Positions 37,190 to 47,622 of a DNA stretch of 64,000 bases are shown piece by piece. Every line of letters starts with the position of its first letter. Positions within the stretch are counted from its first letter, which is position 1. The notes under the pieces were generated by a model. The model was not told the DNA's origin, made no database searches, and saw nothing but the letters and a program-made list of their open reading frames with translations. The stretch comes from Galbula dea (Eukaryota > Chordata > Aves > Piciformes > Galbulidae): positions 373,460 to 437,459 of the forward strand of contig VWZX01004906.1 in the NCBI GenBank assembly GCA_013399015.1. Reading direction: 5' to 3'. Position numbers and translations under genes: made by a program.

Positions 37190-37620
37190 AAAAAAAAAAA
37201 AATAGATTCTTTCTAGTCTGAATGTCTCCTGTTTTAGTTTCAAACTGTCACCCCTTGTCCTGTCATAACAGACCCTGATAAGCAGTCTCTCTTCATCTTT
37301 CTTAGCATCCCCCTTGAAGTACTGCGAGGCTGCAGGACGGTCTGCCTGGAGCCGTCTCTCCTCCAGGCTGAACAAGCCCAACTTTCTCAGCCTGTCCTCA
37401 CAGCAGAGAGGTTCCAGCCCTTGCATCATTTCTGTGGCCTCCTCTGGCCCTGCTCCACAAGGTCCATGTCTGTGCTGTGCTGAGGACTCCAGAGCTGGCC
37501 CCAGCACTGCAGCTGAGGTCTGAGCAAAGCAGAGAGAGGCACAATCCCCTCCTGCTGGCCTCACTGCTGGGGATGCAGCCCAGGACACAGCTAATTTCTG
37601 GGCTGTGAGCACATGTTTTT
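37190..37620 (-). mobile_element. CR1 LINE fragment
   Basis: Minus-strand CR1 ORF2 C-terminal segment. It retains LGPALESSAQ, LRKLGLFSLEERRLQ and DRTRG in one partly open frame, ending at a 15-base A run on the plus strand near 37,190-37,202. It is closely related to the copy at 20,540-21,300. Confidence 0.88.
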
Positions 37621-37885
37621 CTGTGCAAAGCTGCTTTTTGATGATTCTTCATTGGTGAAATGGGTGCTGTTGGCTGTAGCGCGCAGTGATGTTTGTCCTC
37701 TAATACAAAAGGAAATCTGCAAACGAAGGAGTAGGAAAGGTGAGTGAAGAGACTCGAGGGTGGAAGTCTGCCAAGGAACCATGGCCAGGGCCGAAAGGTG
37801 GAGGTAGGACCTTACGAGGTGAAGGGGATGGGGTGGGGCAGGTGTTAATCCGTTTTAACAGGCAGCAGGAGTGCTGTTGTCAAGC

Positions 37886-37957
37886 AGCAGAGTGGCGCAG
37901 CGGAAGCGTGCTGGGCCCATAACCCAGAGGTCGATGGATCGAAACCATCCTCTGCTA
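37886..37957 (+). tRNA. tRNA-iMet (initiator, anticodon CAU)
   Basis: A 72-nt cloverleaf beginning AGCAGAGTGGCGCAG and ending TCCTCTGCTA. Initiator hallmarks are the A1-U72 start of the acceptor stem, the GGG/CCC pairs flanking the CAT anticodon loop (GGGCCCATAACCC) and the TCGATGGATCGAAACC arm with A54 and A60-type residues. It matches the vertebrate initiator sequence. A seven-T run at 37,964-37,970 provides the Pol III terminator. Confidence 0.98.
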
Positions 37958-37963
37958 GCTAAG

Positions 37964-37970
37964 TTTTTTT
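37964..37970 (+). terminator. Pol III T-run terminator of tRNA-iMet
   Basis: Seven Ts starting six bases after the tRNA 3' end. Confidence 0.85.
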
Positions 37971-38108
37971 CCCCACCTCTGGGTCTATGGGTGTTTGTTT
38001 TTTGGCCCTTCGGCTCTCTGCGCGTGCACTGACGTGTGCTGAAGGAAACAATACACAGAAGACACGGGGGTGGAACCCAAAAACAAATAAAAAGGGAAAA
38101 GCCGTGGT

Positions 38109-38181
38109 TGGCCCGTACGGGGATCGAACCCGCGACCTTGGCTTATTAGCACCACGCTCTAACCGACTGAGCTAACCGGCC
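38109..38181 (-). tRNA. tRNA-Ile (anticodon AAU), with a one-base deletion in the anticodon stem
   Basis: The reverse complement starts GGCCGGTTAGCTCAG and ends CCCCGTACGGGCCA. Acceptor, D and T arms all fold. The loop is CTAATAA (anticodon AAT). The 5' anticodon strand is TGGTG, but the 3' strand is only GCCA instead of the expected CGCCA. The gene is therefore 73 nt, not 74, with a four-pair stem and an enlarged loop. It may be a pseudogene, a variant or a sequencing deletion. T-runs on the minus strand (38,097-38,100 and 38,089-38,093) can terminate Pol III. Confidence 0.85.
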
Positions 38182-38280
38182 ACACACTGCTTCGAGCCCT
38201 CACGCCGCACCCAACTGCGGGACCGGCATTCGTGAGGGCCTGGGAGGGGCCCCGAGAGAGGCCAATAAAAGCAAAGGTGC

Positions 38281-38352
38281 TAGCAGAGGATGGTTTCGAT
38301 CCATCGACCTCTGGGTTATGGGCCCAGCACGCTTCCGCTGCGCCACTCTGCT
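38281..38352 (-). tRNA. tRNA-iMet (initiator, anticodon CAU), second copy
   Basis: The reverse complement is identical over all 72 nt to the plus-strand copy at 37,886-37,957. TTTT on the minus strand at 38,267-38,270 can act as terminator. The two copies form an inverted pair around the Ile gene. Confidence 0.98.
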
Positions 38353-40802
38353 GCTGTGGTGCTTATTTTCTTTTCCCTCATGCTTCTGCGCCCTAGACCT
38401 GGGGGATGCCCCCGTGGGGGACTCTGCCCACAAGGCTGGGCGAGCCGTGGTGGTGCCCCTCATCCCAGCAGAATGCACGTCCCGTGCGAGGTGACATTAA
38501 CAGTTCTGCTGCCCTCTCAAACTGGGTGGCTGAAGGAAGGAAGGAGGGTACTGTGCTTCGTGAGTGTCTTATCTGCTGGAAGAGTTTTGGCCTTCTCCCG
38601 GGGGCTGGAGGCAAAGTTCCTCGGTGTGTTGCTGAAAGCTGAATGGAGCAAAAGATCATCTGGAAAATTCTATTTTTTGGCCAGCCCAGAAGGAGCTACC
38701 ATTCACCTGCTGAATACAACTACCTATGCTTAAGATGTTGGGAAAACAGGCAAGTATCCTGTGGGGAACATGAAAGAATGAAGGTGGATGTATTTTTGCA
38801 CAAGTCTCCCATGAAAATGGGAACCTAGTTTGCAAAACTGCTGGGAGTTTGAAGATTTAAATGTTTTTTGGGGGAAAAAAAAAATGAAAATAACATAAAG
38901 CTTGAGACTTGGGCTACTCAGCACATCACACATCTTGTATCCAGCTCCAACTGGACCTGTGTATTCACACCAGCTCCATGGTAAGTGTTGACACAGGTGC
39001 AGAAAGAAGACACCCTGTCAGCGTTGCAATTTGAATTCTCATCTAGGAGGAAAAGCTGCGGCTATCCCCCATGTGCTTATCCAGCACAGAACCTGTTTGG
39101 CCTTGTGGTGGGTTTCTGGCAACGACTGCCTGTCCCCCTCCTCCCTTTTCAGTCCTATAGCCCATTTCCAGCGCATGCAAGGAAGTAGAGTCCCTCCTGG
39201 GACTTGGTGTCATGCCACATCAGTGGTACACAGATCTTTTGGCTGAGCCCTTTCTTTTTCTTGTGTCCTGGGATGACAGTTCTGACCAATTGCTCACCCT
39301 CTCAGGATATTCCAGCCTTGTAGCATGTCTCTGCTTCAGGTATCTTGTTGGGTTTTACTGACAGATGTGACTGCTAGCATCCAGTCAGTGAGGTAACAGC
39401 CAGACCTTGTGCTGCTGCCAAAGTCAGGCCTGCCACAAGCTGCAGCTCTGTCCTCTGGTCTCGCCTGCTTAAGCCACCGTGGATGTGCAGGACCTACTAG
39501 GGCACTGGGACAAGCAACAGCAGCACACCATCTCAAAAATACTTTGTCTTGATCTCCCACAGAGGTCAGCCAAGCATCCATCAAGGGCTTGACAGAGGCA
39601 CCAGCTAGCCTAGCTCCTGGGACACTTGCTGCCTGTGTGGGAAGAGTTTGTGCATTGCCCCATGGGGGTACTGAGCTCTGTACCAGGACCCTGCTCAGAG
39701 AAGGGGACCTTTCACCTTTGAGCCATGCCTGAGTCCCAGAACTGGGCTGCTGTAGAAGGTACAGATGGCATATAAGGGCATATTTTTTGACCCTGAAGAC
39801 AGCCAAGCAGTGGGGCAGTTCATGCTGGGAGGTTGTGCAGCCTCTGCCCTTGAAGGTTTTCAAGACCTGGGTGTATGAAGCCCAGAATAACGTGGTCTTG
39901 CCCCAACAGCTAACCCTAGTTTGAGGATGAGGTGGGACTAGTATGCTCCATGCCACTGTGCGCATCCCTTCACTAAACTGAGATATAGGTGTGACTTGAA
40001 ACATCTTTGGCTGCTTGCAGTCCCCAGGGTTCTCTGTTTTGTTTGGGTTGGCAAATAAAACACAAGCTTATGGGGAACTTAAATAGTTTTTGCACTGGAA
40101 CCCAAACAAGATGATGTAGGACATTTCCAGCAGTCCTAGGTATCTGTGTTTAAGCATCCAAAGTAAGCTTTGTTCACTCCTTAAATGCTGCTGATTGTGT
40201 TGACTAGATTGTCATTGACTTTGATGGATGTGTAGGTGCTGACTTATGTAGAGATACCTACAGCCAGAGGTCCTAATCTTGCCCTGAATCCTGTTCCTGT
40301 GTCCAGCCAACAGAATCTCTCTCCTTCCTCTTTACTTTCTGGTGGGAGGAGCTGGTCACCATGGAATGAACTATACCAATTATGCCAGCAATCTGCTGGT
40401 GTATTTTTCCTGAAAATATCCACAACTTTTCCTTCTGTTTCCCCCTGACTTTGCTGCAGTGTTGCTACAAGTTAGGTTTGTGCATGGTAGAGTCGTGTGT
40501 TCTTATGACACTGCTTTATTTTAGATATACTTGAAAGCTAACCAATGTGTAGAAGAAAGGCAAAAGGCTTAAACATTTGGTAGGTAATGTATATATTTTA
40601 TGGCTTATTTCTGTGGTCTCTGTAACATTTGGGACAGTTCCATTCAATATAGTCATTTATTCATTATACAGATGATGTACATGTCTCAGTATTTCCCAAC
40701 AAAAGTTAAACTGTCCAAACCCTTTCCAGGCTTTCAGTATGCATTAATTCCTTGATTTTTAAACCTTTCAAGTGCGAACATGTTTCAGAAAGTCAGTGAG
40801 AC
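38353..40802. other. Intergenic DNA between the tRNA cluster and the OR cluster
   Basis: One degraded CR1 3' end (39,805-39,995) is visible. A 222-codon minus-strand open frame at 39,336-40,004 overlaps that CR1 and has no recognisable family. A TTTATT at 40,656-40,661 is a possible minus-strand poly(A) signal for the OR10C1-like gene. Confidence 0.5.
39805..39995 (+). mobile_element. Degraded CR1 LINE 3' end
   Basis: GGGAGGTTGTGCAGCCTCTG, CTTGAAGGTTTTCAAGACC, AGCTAACCCTAGTTTGAGGA and GAGGTGGGACTAG follow the order of a CR1 3' UTR. Confidence 0.65.
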
Positions 40803-41750
40803 TTATCTAGTCAGAGGCCCCTTGCTGAAGAATTGTCTTCTCCCAAAAGCCTTCTTCAGAGCATGCTTCACTTCTTTGTTTCGCAAGCTGTAGATGATTG
40901 GGTTCAACATAGGAGTTACCACTGTGTAAGAAAGAGCCATCAGTTTCTTGCTGTCAGCCAAGACACTGGACTTTGGCTTTAAATGTATCACGCCAGTTGT
41001 GCAGTAGAACAGAGTCACCACCACCAAGTGAGCAAAGCAGGTGAAAAAAGCCCTGCGCCTCCCTTCAGCAGAGGGCATCTGGAGGATGGTGCGGATTATC
41101 TGGAGGTAAGAGGCTGCTATCAGGATAAAAGGGATCAAAATAATCACAGTAGTAGCAAAGAACAGAAGAACCTTGAATAAGTATGTGTCTGAACAGACCA
41201 GATCCAGAAGGGGAGTGATATCACAGAAGAAATGTTTAATCTCCTTTGAGCCACAGAAAGGGTAGCTAAATAACCAACCAGTGAGTCCTACAGAAGGTGG
41301 GATACCAGCAAGCCAGCATGCTGTGACCATCTGAAAACACACTCTCCTGTTCATCCTTGTGGCATAGTGCAAGGGGTGGCATATAGCCGTGTAGCGGTCG
41401 TAGGCCATGGCAGCCAAGAGGAAGCACTCCGAGGTAATGAAGGATAAGACAAAGAAAAGCTGTAGGGCACAGGCAGAAAAGGAGATGGCCCTTCTCCCCA
41501 ACAACAAATCCACAAGCATCTTGGGCACTATGTTTAGGGTGAAGCCAATTTCAAGTATAGCCAGGTTCTTGAGAAAATAGTACATGGGGGTGTGCAAGGC
41601 AGGGTCGGTGCTGGCAGCTATGATGATGAGGGTGTTCCCTGTCATGGTCACTAGGAACATCAGAAGAACCACTTCAAAGAGGAAGATCTGAAGTGTGGCC
41701 AGGTGGGAGAAGCCCTGCAAGATGAAGTAGGTCTGGTTTCTGAGCCCCAT
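40803..41750 (-). CDS. Olfactory receptor, OR10C1-like (intact)
   Basis: An intact single-exon, 315-residue class II odorant receptor, a seven-transmembrane GPCR of olfactory sensory neuron cilia that signals through G-olf. Visible features: N-glycosylation site NQT at 5-7; TGN in TM1 (N39); LHTPMYYFL (52-60, a variant of LHTPMYFFL); MAYDRYTAIC at the end of TM3 (115-124); extracellular-loop-2 cysteines; SY in TM5 (214-215); RRAFFTCFAHL before TM6; PMLNPIIYSLRN in TM7 (280-291). The start at 41,750 is preferred to one 12 codons upstream, because MGLRNQT has the usual OR N-terminus; AAG before CAATGG could be the 5' UTR splice acceptor. GFSHLATLQ, LLGRRAIS and CALQ point to family 10, closest to OR10C1 as I remember it. 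Subfamily assignment is less certain than family. Confidence 0.93.
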   Translation of the reverse strand: MGLRNQTYFILQGFSHLATLQIFLFEVVLLMFLVTMTGNTLIIIAASTDPALHTPMYYFLKNLAILEIGFTLNIVPKMLVDLLLGRRAISFSACALQLFFVLSFITSECFLLAAMAYDRYTAICHPLHYATRMNRRVCFQMVTACWLAGIPPSVGLTGWLFSYPFCGSKEIKHFFCDITPLLDLVCSDTYLFKVLLFFATTVIILIPFILIAASYLQIIRTILQMPSAEGRRRAFFTCFAHLVVVTLFYCTTGVIHLKPKSSVLADSKKLMALSYTVVTPMLNPIIYSLRNKEVKHALKKAFGRRQFFSKGPLTR

Positions 41751-42619
41751 TGCTTCAACAGCTTCCACGTGGAAGAGAAACAACACAGCCTACATAAGCC
41801 AAGAAGGAAGACATGAGAAGAAAAGTCTTTTGTGAATTAAAAATAGTGAGCAGCTCTGACACTGGTTCCATTGTCTAGCAAGTGAGACACTGAAATACAG
41901 CTGGGCAAATAACAGCTTGAGAAGCACACTAGAAAAAAAAAACAATACATGATAAAAATGAGGTAGTAAGAAAAACCAATGAGCTTCAGTGCAGAAGAGC
42001 TAGGACAATCCTTATGTTTTGAGTGTTTTCCTTTTCAATTAAGCTAAAATGTTGCTATGGCTACTTCATATTTCAGTTCAGTTGACATTTTCAATCAGCA
42101 GTTCACCTGTTTTATTGTCTGTGTGCAAAAGATGAGTTAATTTCCTACAGAACTGAAATCTAATTACACTCTCTGCTCTGTTGTTAGGAAAACAAAAAGC
42201 TTAAATTCCTTAGGAAGTCAGGATCATAAGAACCTTTCCTCTCACAGTCCATCTGAAATCTTCCTGTCCCTATGTAGGCAGTTGTGGTGTAGATAATCTC
42301 TGATGTAGCTGTCTGAGGCAAACATGAGTCACCTTCTCAGTTTACACGTCCTGTCACCATCTACAAAGGTAAGTCAGAGCCTTTGATTGTGTTTCTCACT
42401 TAAACCACTCCTTTTTACCGGTGTCACTCTGTCACTGGCACAGAAAAGAGCAGCTACATGCATTGCAGAAAGCAGTATTAGCTGGGGAAGCTCCTCCTCA
42501 AGAGTGTGCAGGAAAGGCAACCTACAACCTGCACTTGGATTATCAACACTGGTTGACCTTCCTCTGTTCCCTCATGGTGAAGTGAAGTTAGAAGCCTGCA
42601 ATGTTCTAAAATACAGGCC
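41751..42619. other. Upstream flank of the OR10C1-like gene
   Basis: AT-rich DNA that probably holds the non-coding 5' exon or intron of the receptor gene on the minus strand. Nothing specific is identified. Confidence 0.4.
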
Positions 42620-43620
42620 CTTCCAGTATATTGCCGTCTTGACCTGTGTTCCCTCAGGTCATCTTAGTGGTTCTTTTCTGTTTATAAATCTCTTTCCTGT
42701 AGAGAGGGATCACAAAATGGACACCTTTCCTCATAGGTGGCCTCACAAGTGCCAAGCAGAGGGGAAAGGGCATGTTCCTTTGACCAGCTGGCTAGCTTTT
42801 GCTAATACAGGGGCTAGATGCCTACTCCCCTCCAATGGAAGGACACACTTCTGGCTCACTTGCCATCCACCAGAAGCCCCACATCCTTTTCTGGAGAGTA
42901 GCTCCCCAGATGGTCAGTCCTAATCCATACCTGGGCATCTTTTGTGCTGTGGTCAGGACTTGGCATTTGTGTTGAACTTCATGAAGTTCCTGTGGATAAC
43001 CCTTTTTCACCCCCCCTCCCCCGTCATCTGGAAACTCCTGAGGATGTTCTCCATCACATCCTCCTAGTCACTGGGACCTTGTGAAACAGTGTTGGTCCCA
43101 GTACCAGCCCATGAAGAATACCCCTTAGAGCCAGCTACCAGCTAGACTCAGGCTGTTGGCCACTACACCTTAAAGTCTTTGTGGTCCAGACCTTCCTAAT
43201 GTTTTCCCATCCAGTTTAGACCTTCCCAGTTTGGCTACAAGGCTACCATATCAAGAAGTGCTGAAGGCATTAACTGACATCCAGCACTCTGTCCTCACCC
43301 AGTCTGAGCTGGTCATCTCACCACAGAAAGCTCTTGTCTTGGCCAGGCATGACATGGTTTCAGGAAGCCTGTGTTGTTCCCCAGCCTTTTCTTGCCCTTC
43401 ATGTGCCTGGACATGGCTTCCAGGAAGCTTTGCTCCATGTTCTTCCTTGAGGCTGAGGTGAGGCTGACATTCTTTAAAGCTTTCTTCTTGGCCTTCTTGA
43501 AGCCAGGCACATTTGCTTGTTGTCTGTCACTGGGAAGCAGCCCCAGTTTGCCCAAGATAACCAATACCAGTCTTGCAATGGCATCAGCCACTTCCCTCAG
43601 CACCTTCTGCTGCATCCTTG
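42620..43620 (-). mobile_element. CR1 LINE fragment (ORF2 reverse-transcriptase region), degraded
   Basis: On the minus strand the order matches CR1 ORF2: blocks corresponding to the GTGGCCTCACAAGTGCC, TTGAACTTCATGAAGTTCCT, TGGTCCCAGTACCAGCCC, CCCAGTTTGGCTACAAGG and TGAGGCTGAGGTGAGGCTGAC plus-strand segments. It is old and riddled with stops and indels. A short C-rich run near 43,013-43,021 interrupts it. Confidence 0.8.
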
Positions 43621-46600
43621 GGGTTGAGTGGGTTCAGTTCACTGAGATACTTCATAACTCGATTGCCCTCTGTTGTGGGTGTCCTCCCCTTCCCAAACTG
43701 GGCAAGCACTTTGTTTCTTTAAAGACAGACCCCTTTCAGAGCAAGGAGGATGTTTGGGTGTGGTGATTGTTGTGGTTTTGGTTTTGTTCTATGTTTGTCT
43801 GCGTTTTTTTTGATCCAAGTTTTTGCAAGTGAAATATTTTTCTGAATGATCAAAAAAAAAAAAGAGCTTTTATGTTGTTTGTGTTTCTGCAAACAACCAT
43901 ATGGCAAATGCCAGCAGCCCGGACACCCATGGATGGTTTTCTGGTGGTCTGTGAATGCAGACAACAACTCTCAGATGTTACTTGTGCTCATTCTTCAGAA
44001 GTAATCTGAAATAAGCTAATTGCTAGGAGTACTTAAACCCTGTACATCTCCTGGAAAGCCTTAAGATAGAGCTCAGACTTCACCATGTGCATTGCAGGCA
44101 CCTGGAGTTCTCAGATACATCCTCTTCTAGCCTTTAGAAAGATTACTTTTGGGGATTTCTTTTTTTTTGAGCCATCTCTACTGAAGCATTTTTTTTCTTG
44201 CCAATTTTCTAATCAAATGTATGGAATATGCTGGCATACCTGAATTTTCATGAGGAGCAATCCAGAGTTTCTGCTATGATCCTTTTGTTCATGCCTTCAG
44301 AAAGTGGGATCTCCTCTTCTGCCTTTTGGGCAACATTTCAGGACTGTGAACAGTTTCCTGTGGGGTCTCCAAGAAGCAGTGAGGTTCAGCTGTTCTGATC
44401 TCCAGCTTGTCTTACACTGCTTCCTGAGGTAGCAACCTCTCTCTGGATTCATTACCAAGTATACTCTGAGGACAAAACATCTCCCTTGGTATTGTAGCAG
44501 ACTCTGAGCAACTTCATGAAAGTTAACAACCCTTTTTTTTTCCCCCCTCTTTTCTTTTTAATCTTATGTGAGTAGAAGCAAGAAAGTTAACAATAATTAA
44601 GTTAGAATTTGAACTTAAGTTTAAATAGCAAAGTGTGAAGGTAATAGGAGGAGGAAAACAGCCTTTGCTAGAGAGTAGCAAAGTAGATTGTGAGAAGAGA
44701 GCGAGAAGGTCTCCTCTAAGCCTCCTTTTGTCCAGGCTAACCAACCCCACTTCCCTCAGCTGCTCCTCACAACACTTGTGACCCTTCATCAGCTTTGTTG
44801 CCCTTCTCTGGGCACACTTCAGCACCTCAATGTCTTTCTTGGAGTGAGAGACCCAAAACTGCACCCAGCACTTGATGTTTATCCATCTACCTGAGCATGT
44901 CTATATCACTGTCTGAAGACAGCCATCTCTTTTTATTATCAGGCAGGTAGTAGCAGCATCTCATTTAGCTAAAAAGTCCATGAATGGATAAATTCAGGTG
45001 AAATAGATCCTCCTTGAACCATAGCTCTTCAGAAAATTAGAAATTCAGTGTGGAGTTGTCAAAACTGATATTTGAAAAATGTCCTGGATCCACACTGAAC
45101 AAAGTGTTCTGTGCAAGGTAAGGAAACAGGGCAGCAAGTCAGAGAGGGAGTCACCATACCTCACTTCAGACATCTGTAACCCAGTCCAGTGGTTTAATTA
45201 GTGTTAACAGATCATTTAAAATGCTTTAGAGTATCCAAGATATCTGCTTCACACTGGCAAATGTGTGAGAGATCCACAAGAGACCTGTCCTAAGGAGCTA
45301 AGATGCTCCTGGATGTCTCAAGTAGCACTGGAGGCCTGTGTTTGTCAAGTGGTTTAAGTCCTACATTTTGACCTCTGTGTTTATCCTAAAGTCACTTGCC
45401 CAGTAATCAAAGGAGAGGAATAGACACTTCTGAGGTGTGATTGATCCTAACCTCACAAGTCCAAACTGTGCAGGCAAGAGAGGATGTAGAAATGCCTGTT
45501 TCCATTTAGTGGCCATGCTGGGAAACCAAGCAACTAGCAGATCTGCAGGGTTTGGAGTGCAGGTGTCTAAGTGCTAGTGGGTATCCACTAGAGTAGACAA
45601 AACAACATAGACATTTCTGGGCCTGTTTCATTTGGTCTGTTTTAGGTGCTAGGGGACAGATAGTTCTGTATTCTTGAGTTTGGAGCTGTAATCAATGACC
45701 TCAGCTTAGCCAAGGCATGAGAAAGCTTTTCCTCTCTCACACAGCTTTGTGTGGCAAGTGGCACCTGTTCCTTCCTTTTTTTTTTCCCCTAATCCCTTCT
45801 CCAGTCATTCCCTCCTCCAGACCCCAGGGGTGTTTCCCATTAGCCATTTCTTGCTCTGCTCACTGCTTTCAGAAGCTGTTATGTCCTCACCATGATGGCC
45901 ACTCCTCTTCCTTCGCTGTCTCCTCCACTGCTCCTTGCACTGCTGGACACCATAGTGAAGCAGAAAGCTTTGCTAACCATTACTTATTTTTCTTTTTAAG
46001 CATGTTTAATAGAAGAACACACATAGCAATCACAGTTCTACAAACTATAGAAGATTTCCAACCAGCTTTTCCTATTTCCTAATTGTTATCAAGGAGAATA
46101 AAGCTACAAAGACAAAACAAACTCATTTCAGGCTGGTAAAGATGTTCCTCTCTGTTTCTCTTCCCTCCTCTCCCCCAGACATCACCAGTGTGGGCATTCC
46201 TCTCTTGGAGTTGTTGCAGTGTTGCTGTGGGAGCTTTGCTTTCACTTTCAGGTTTTAATTGTCCATCCAAATATGGGTAGCATTTCATTCATTTTAGACT
46301 GGATGTCTACTTTTCATGTTCTTCTGCATGAGCTAGAAGTTCTTTGGCTCACAAAAGGAGCCCTTCCAGAGCATAGTTTACATTAACCAAAACCAGACAT
46401 CCAACACAATGAAGTACTACATCTACAATGACAGTCAAGGACTTATCTTGCTTACTTTACATTGGTTACTACTCATTCATGTTCTTTCTCCATACTACCT
46501 CCCAGCTGACAGCAAGATTTACCTCTTTTGTTTCTTTGCTTCTATATTTTTAAGGTGTGCAGCTATACATTTCCAAGCTTTATTCTCATTTATTCTATTT

Positions 46601-46635
46601 GCATGCCGTGTAGCTGTGTCTGACCCTGTAACTTG
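43621..46635. other. Intergenic DNA between two OR genes
   Basis: Contains the CR1 fragment at 44,695-44,875 and several A/T runs. No other gene is recognised. Confidence 0.5.
44695..44875 (-). mobile_element. CR1 LINE fragment
   Basis: On the minus strand it encodes VLKCAQRRATKLMKGH, EEQLREVGLVSLDKRRL and RGDLL, the CR1 reverse-transcriptase C-terminal block. It appears truncated at both ends. Confidence 0.85.
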
Positions 46636-47622
46636 TTAAGGTTTATTGCCTCTCTTTTTTTTAACAGAAGGCAACCCTCTGAAAACCAGCAGTTTACTTG
46701 TCTCTTTTTGCAGAGCTTCCTTGACATCTTTGTTTCTCAGGCTGTAGATAAGAGGATTGACTAAGGGAGTGAGAATGGTGTAAAAGACAGAGAAGACTTT
46801 GCTTGGAAATGCTTGGGTATCACCGTGAGGAAGTACATAGACAGTTAATATTGACCAGTAAAAAAGAATCACCACAATAAGGTGTGAGGAACAAGTAGAA
46901 AAGGCCTTTTTCCTACTTGGGGCAGAAGGAATTCTGATGACTGTGATAATGATGTAGAGATAGGATAAGAAGGTCAGCAGAAATGGAGGCAGTGAGCACA
47001 CCCCTGCCACAGCAGAAGTCACAAATCCTGCTATGTGACTGTCACTGCAGGAGAGTTTTATCATGGGGAATGAGTCACAGAAAAAGTCATCAATATCATT
47101 AGGTCCACAGAAATCCAAACTGAAGATCAGAACAGTTAGTAGAGAATTAGACAGAAAGCCACCCATCCAAGCTGCAGCACACAGCTGGAGACAGAGCTTG
47201 CCACTCATATGGGAGGGGTACTGCAGGGGCTTGCACACCGCTAGGTACCTATCGTAGGACATCACTGCCAGGAGGTAGCACTCTGCAGCTACCAAGCACC
47301 CAAAGAAATAGTATTGTGTCAAACATCCCTGGGCTGAAATACTTCTGTCTCCACTCAGAAAGCTAAGCAACATCCTTGGCAAGATGTTTGAGCTGTAGCA
47401 GATTTCCAAGCAGGCCAAATTGCCCAGGAAGAAGTACATTGGGGTGTGAAAGTGCCGATTGGACACCACCAGCAGAAGGATGAAGGTGTTTCCAGTTATG
47501 GTCACAATGTAGATTGACAGAAAGATCAGGAAGAGAAAAGAATCCAGTTCAGGGCCGTTCCCAAATCCCAGGAGGATGAACTCTGTAACAACTGTTCTGT
47601 TTTTCCACTCTTGCTTTGTCAT
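46636..47622 (-). CDS. Olfactory receptor, OR11A1-like (intact)
   Basis: An intact 328-residue single-exon class II odorant receptor. Visible features: N-glycosylation site NRT at 8-10; TGN in TM1 (N45); FHTPMYFFLGNL (about 58-69); AECYLLAVMSYDRYLAVC ending TM3 (MSYDRY at 121-126); FCGPNDIDDFFCD in extracellular loop 2; SY in TM5; RKKAFSTCSSHL at TM6; PLVNPLIYSLRNKDVKEAL in TM7 and helix 8. The C-terminal tail is slightly long and basic (KKKRGNKP). The FCGPN-ID-F-CD pattern, the AEC-LLAVM TM3 block and SKVFS in extracellular loop 3 favour family 11, near OR11A1. It is transcribed from the minus strand, like the OR10C1-like gene 5 kb away. OR expression is expected to be monoallelic, but nothing here shows it. 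Confidence 0.93.
   Translation of the reverse strand: MTKQEWKNRTVVTEFILLGFGNGPELDSFLFLIFLSIYIVTITGNTFILLLVVSNRHFHTPMYFFLGNLACLEICYSSNILPRMLLSFLSGDRSISAQGCLTQYYFFGCLVAAECYLLAVMSYDRYLAVCKPLQYPSHMSGKLCLQLCAAAWMGGFLSNSLLTVLIFSLDFCGPNDIDDFFCDSFPMIKLSCSDSHIAGFVTSAVAGVCSLPPFLLTFLSYLYIIITVIRIPSAPSRKKAFSTCSSHLIVVILFYWSILTVYVLPHGDTQAFPSKVFSVFYTILTPLVNPLIYSLRNKDVKEALQKETSKLLVFRGLPSVKKKRGNKP

Noticed and set aside
37886..38352. tRNA-derived SINEs
   Set aside because: The tRNAs end cleanly with Pol III terminators and have no SINE tail. They are genes rather than SINE heads.
39336..40004. 222-codon minus-strand open frame
   Set aside because: Its upstream part is antisense to a degraded CR1 3' end. No protein family is recognisable.
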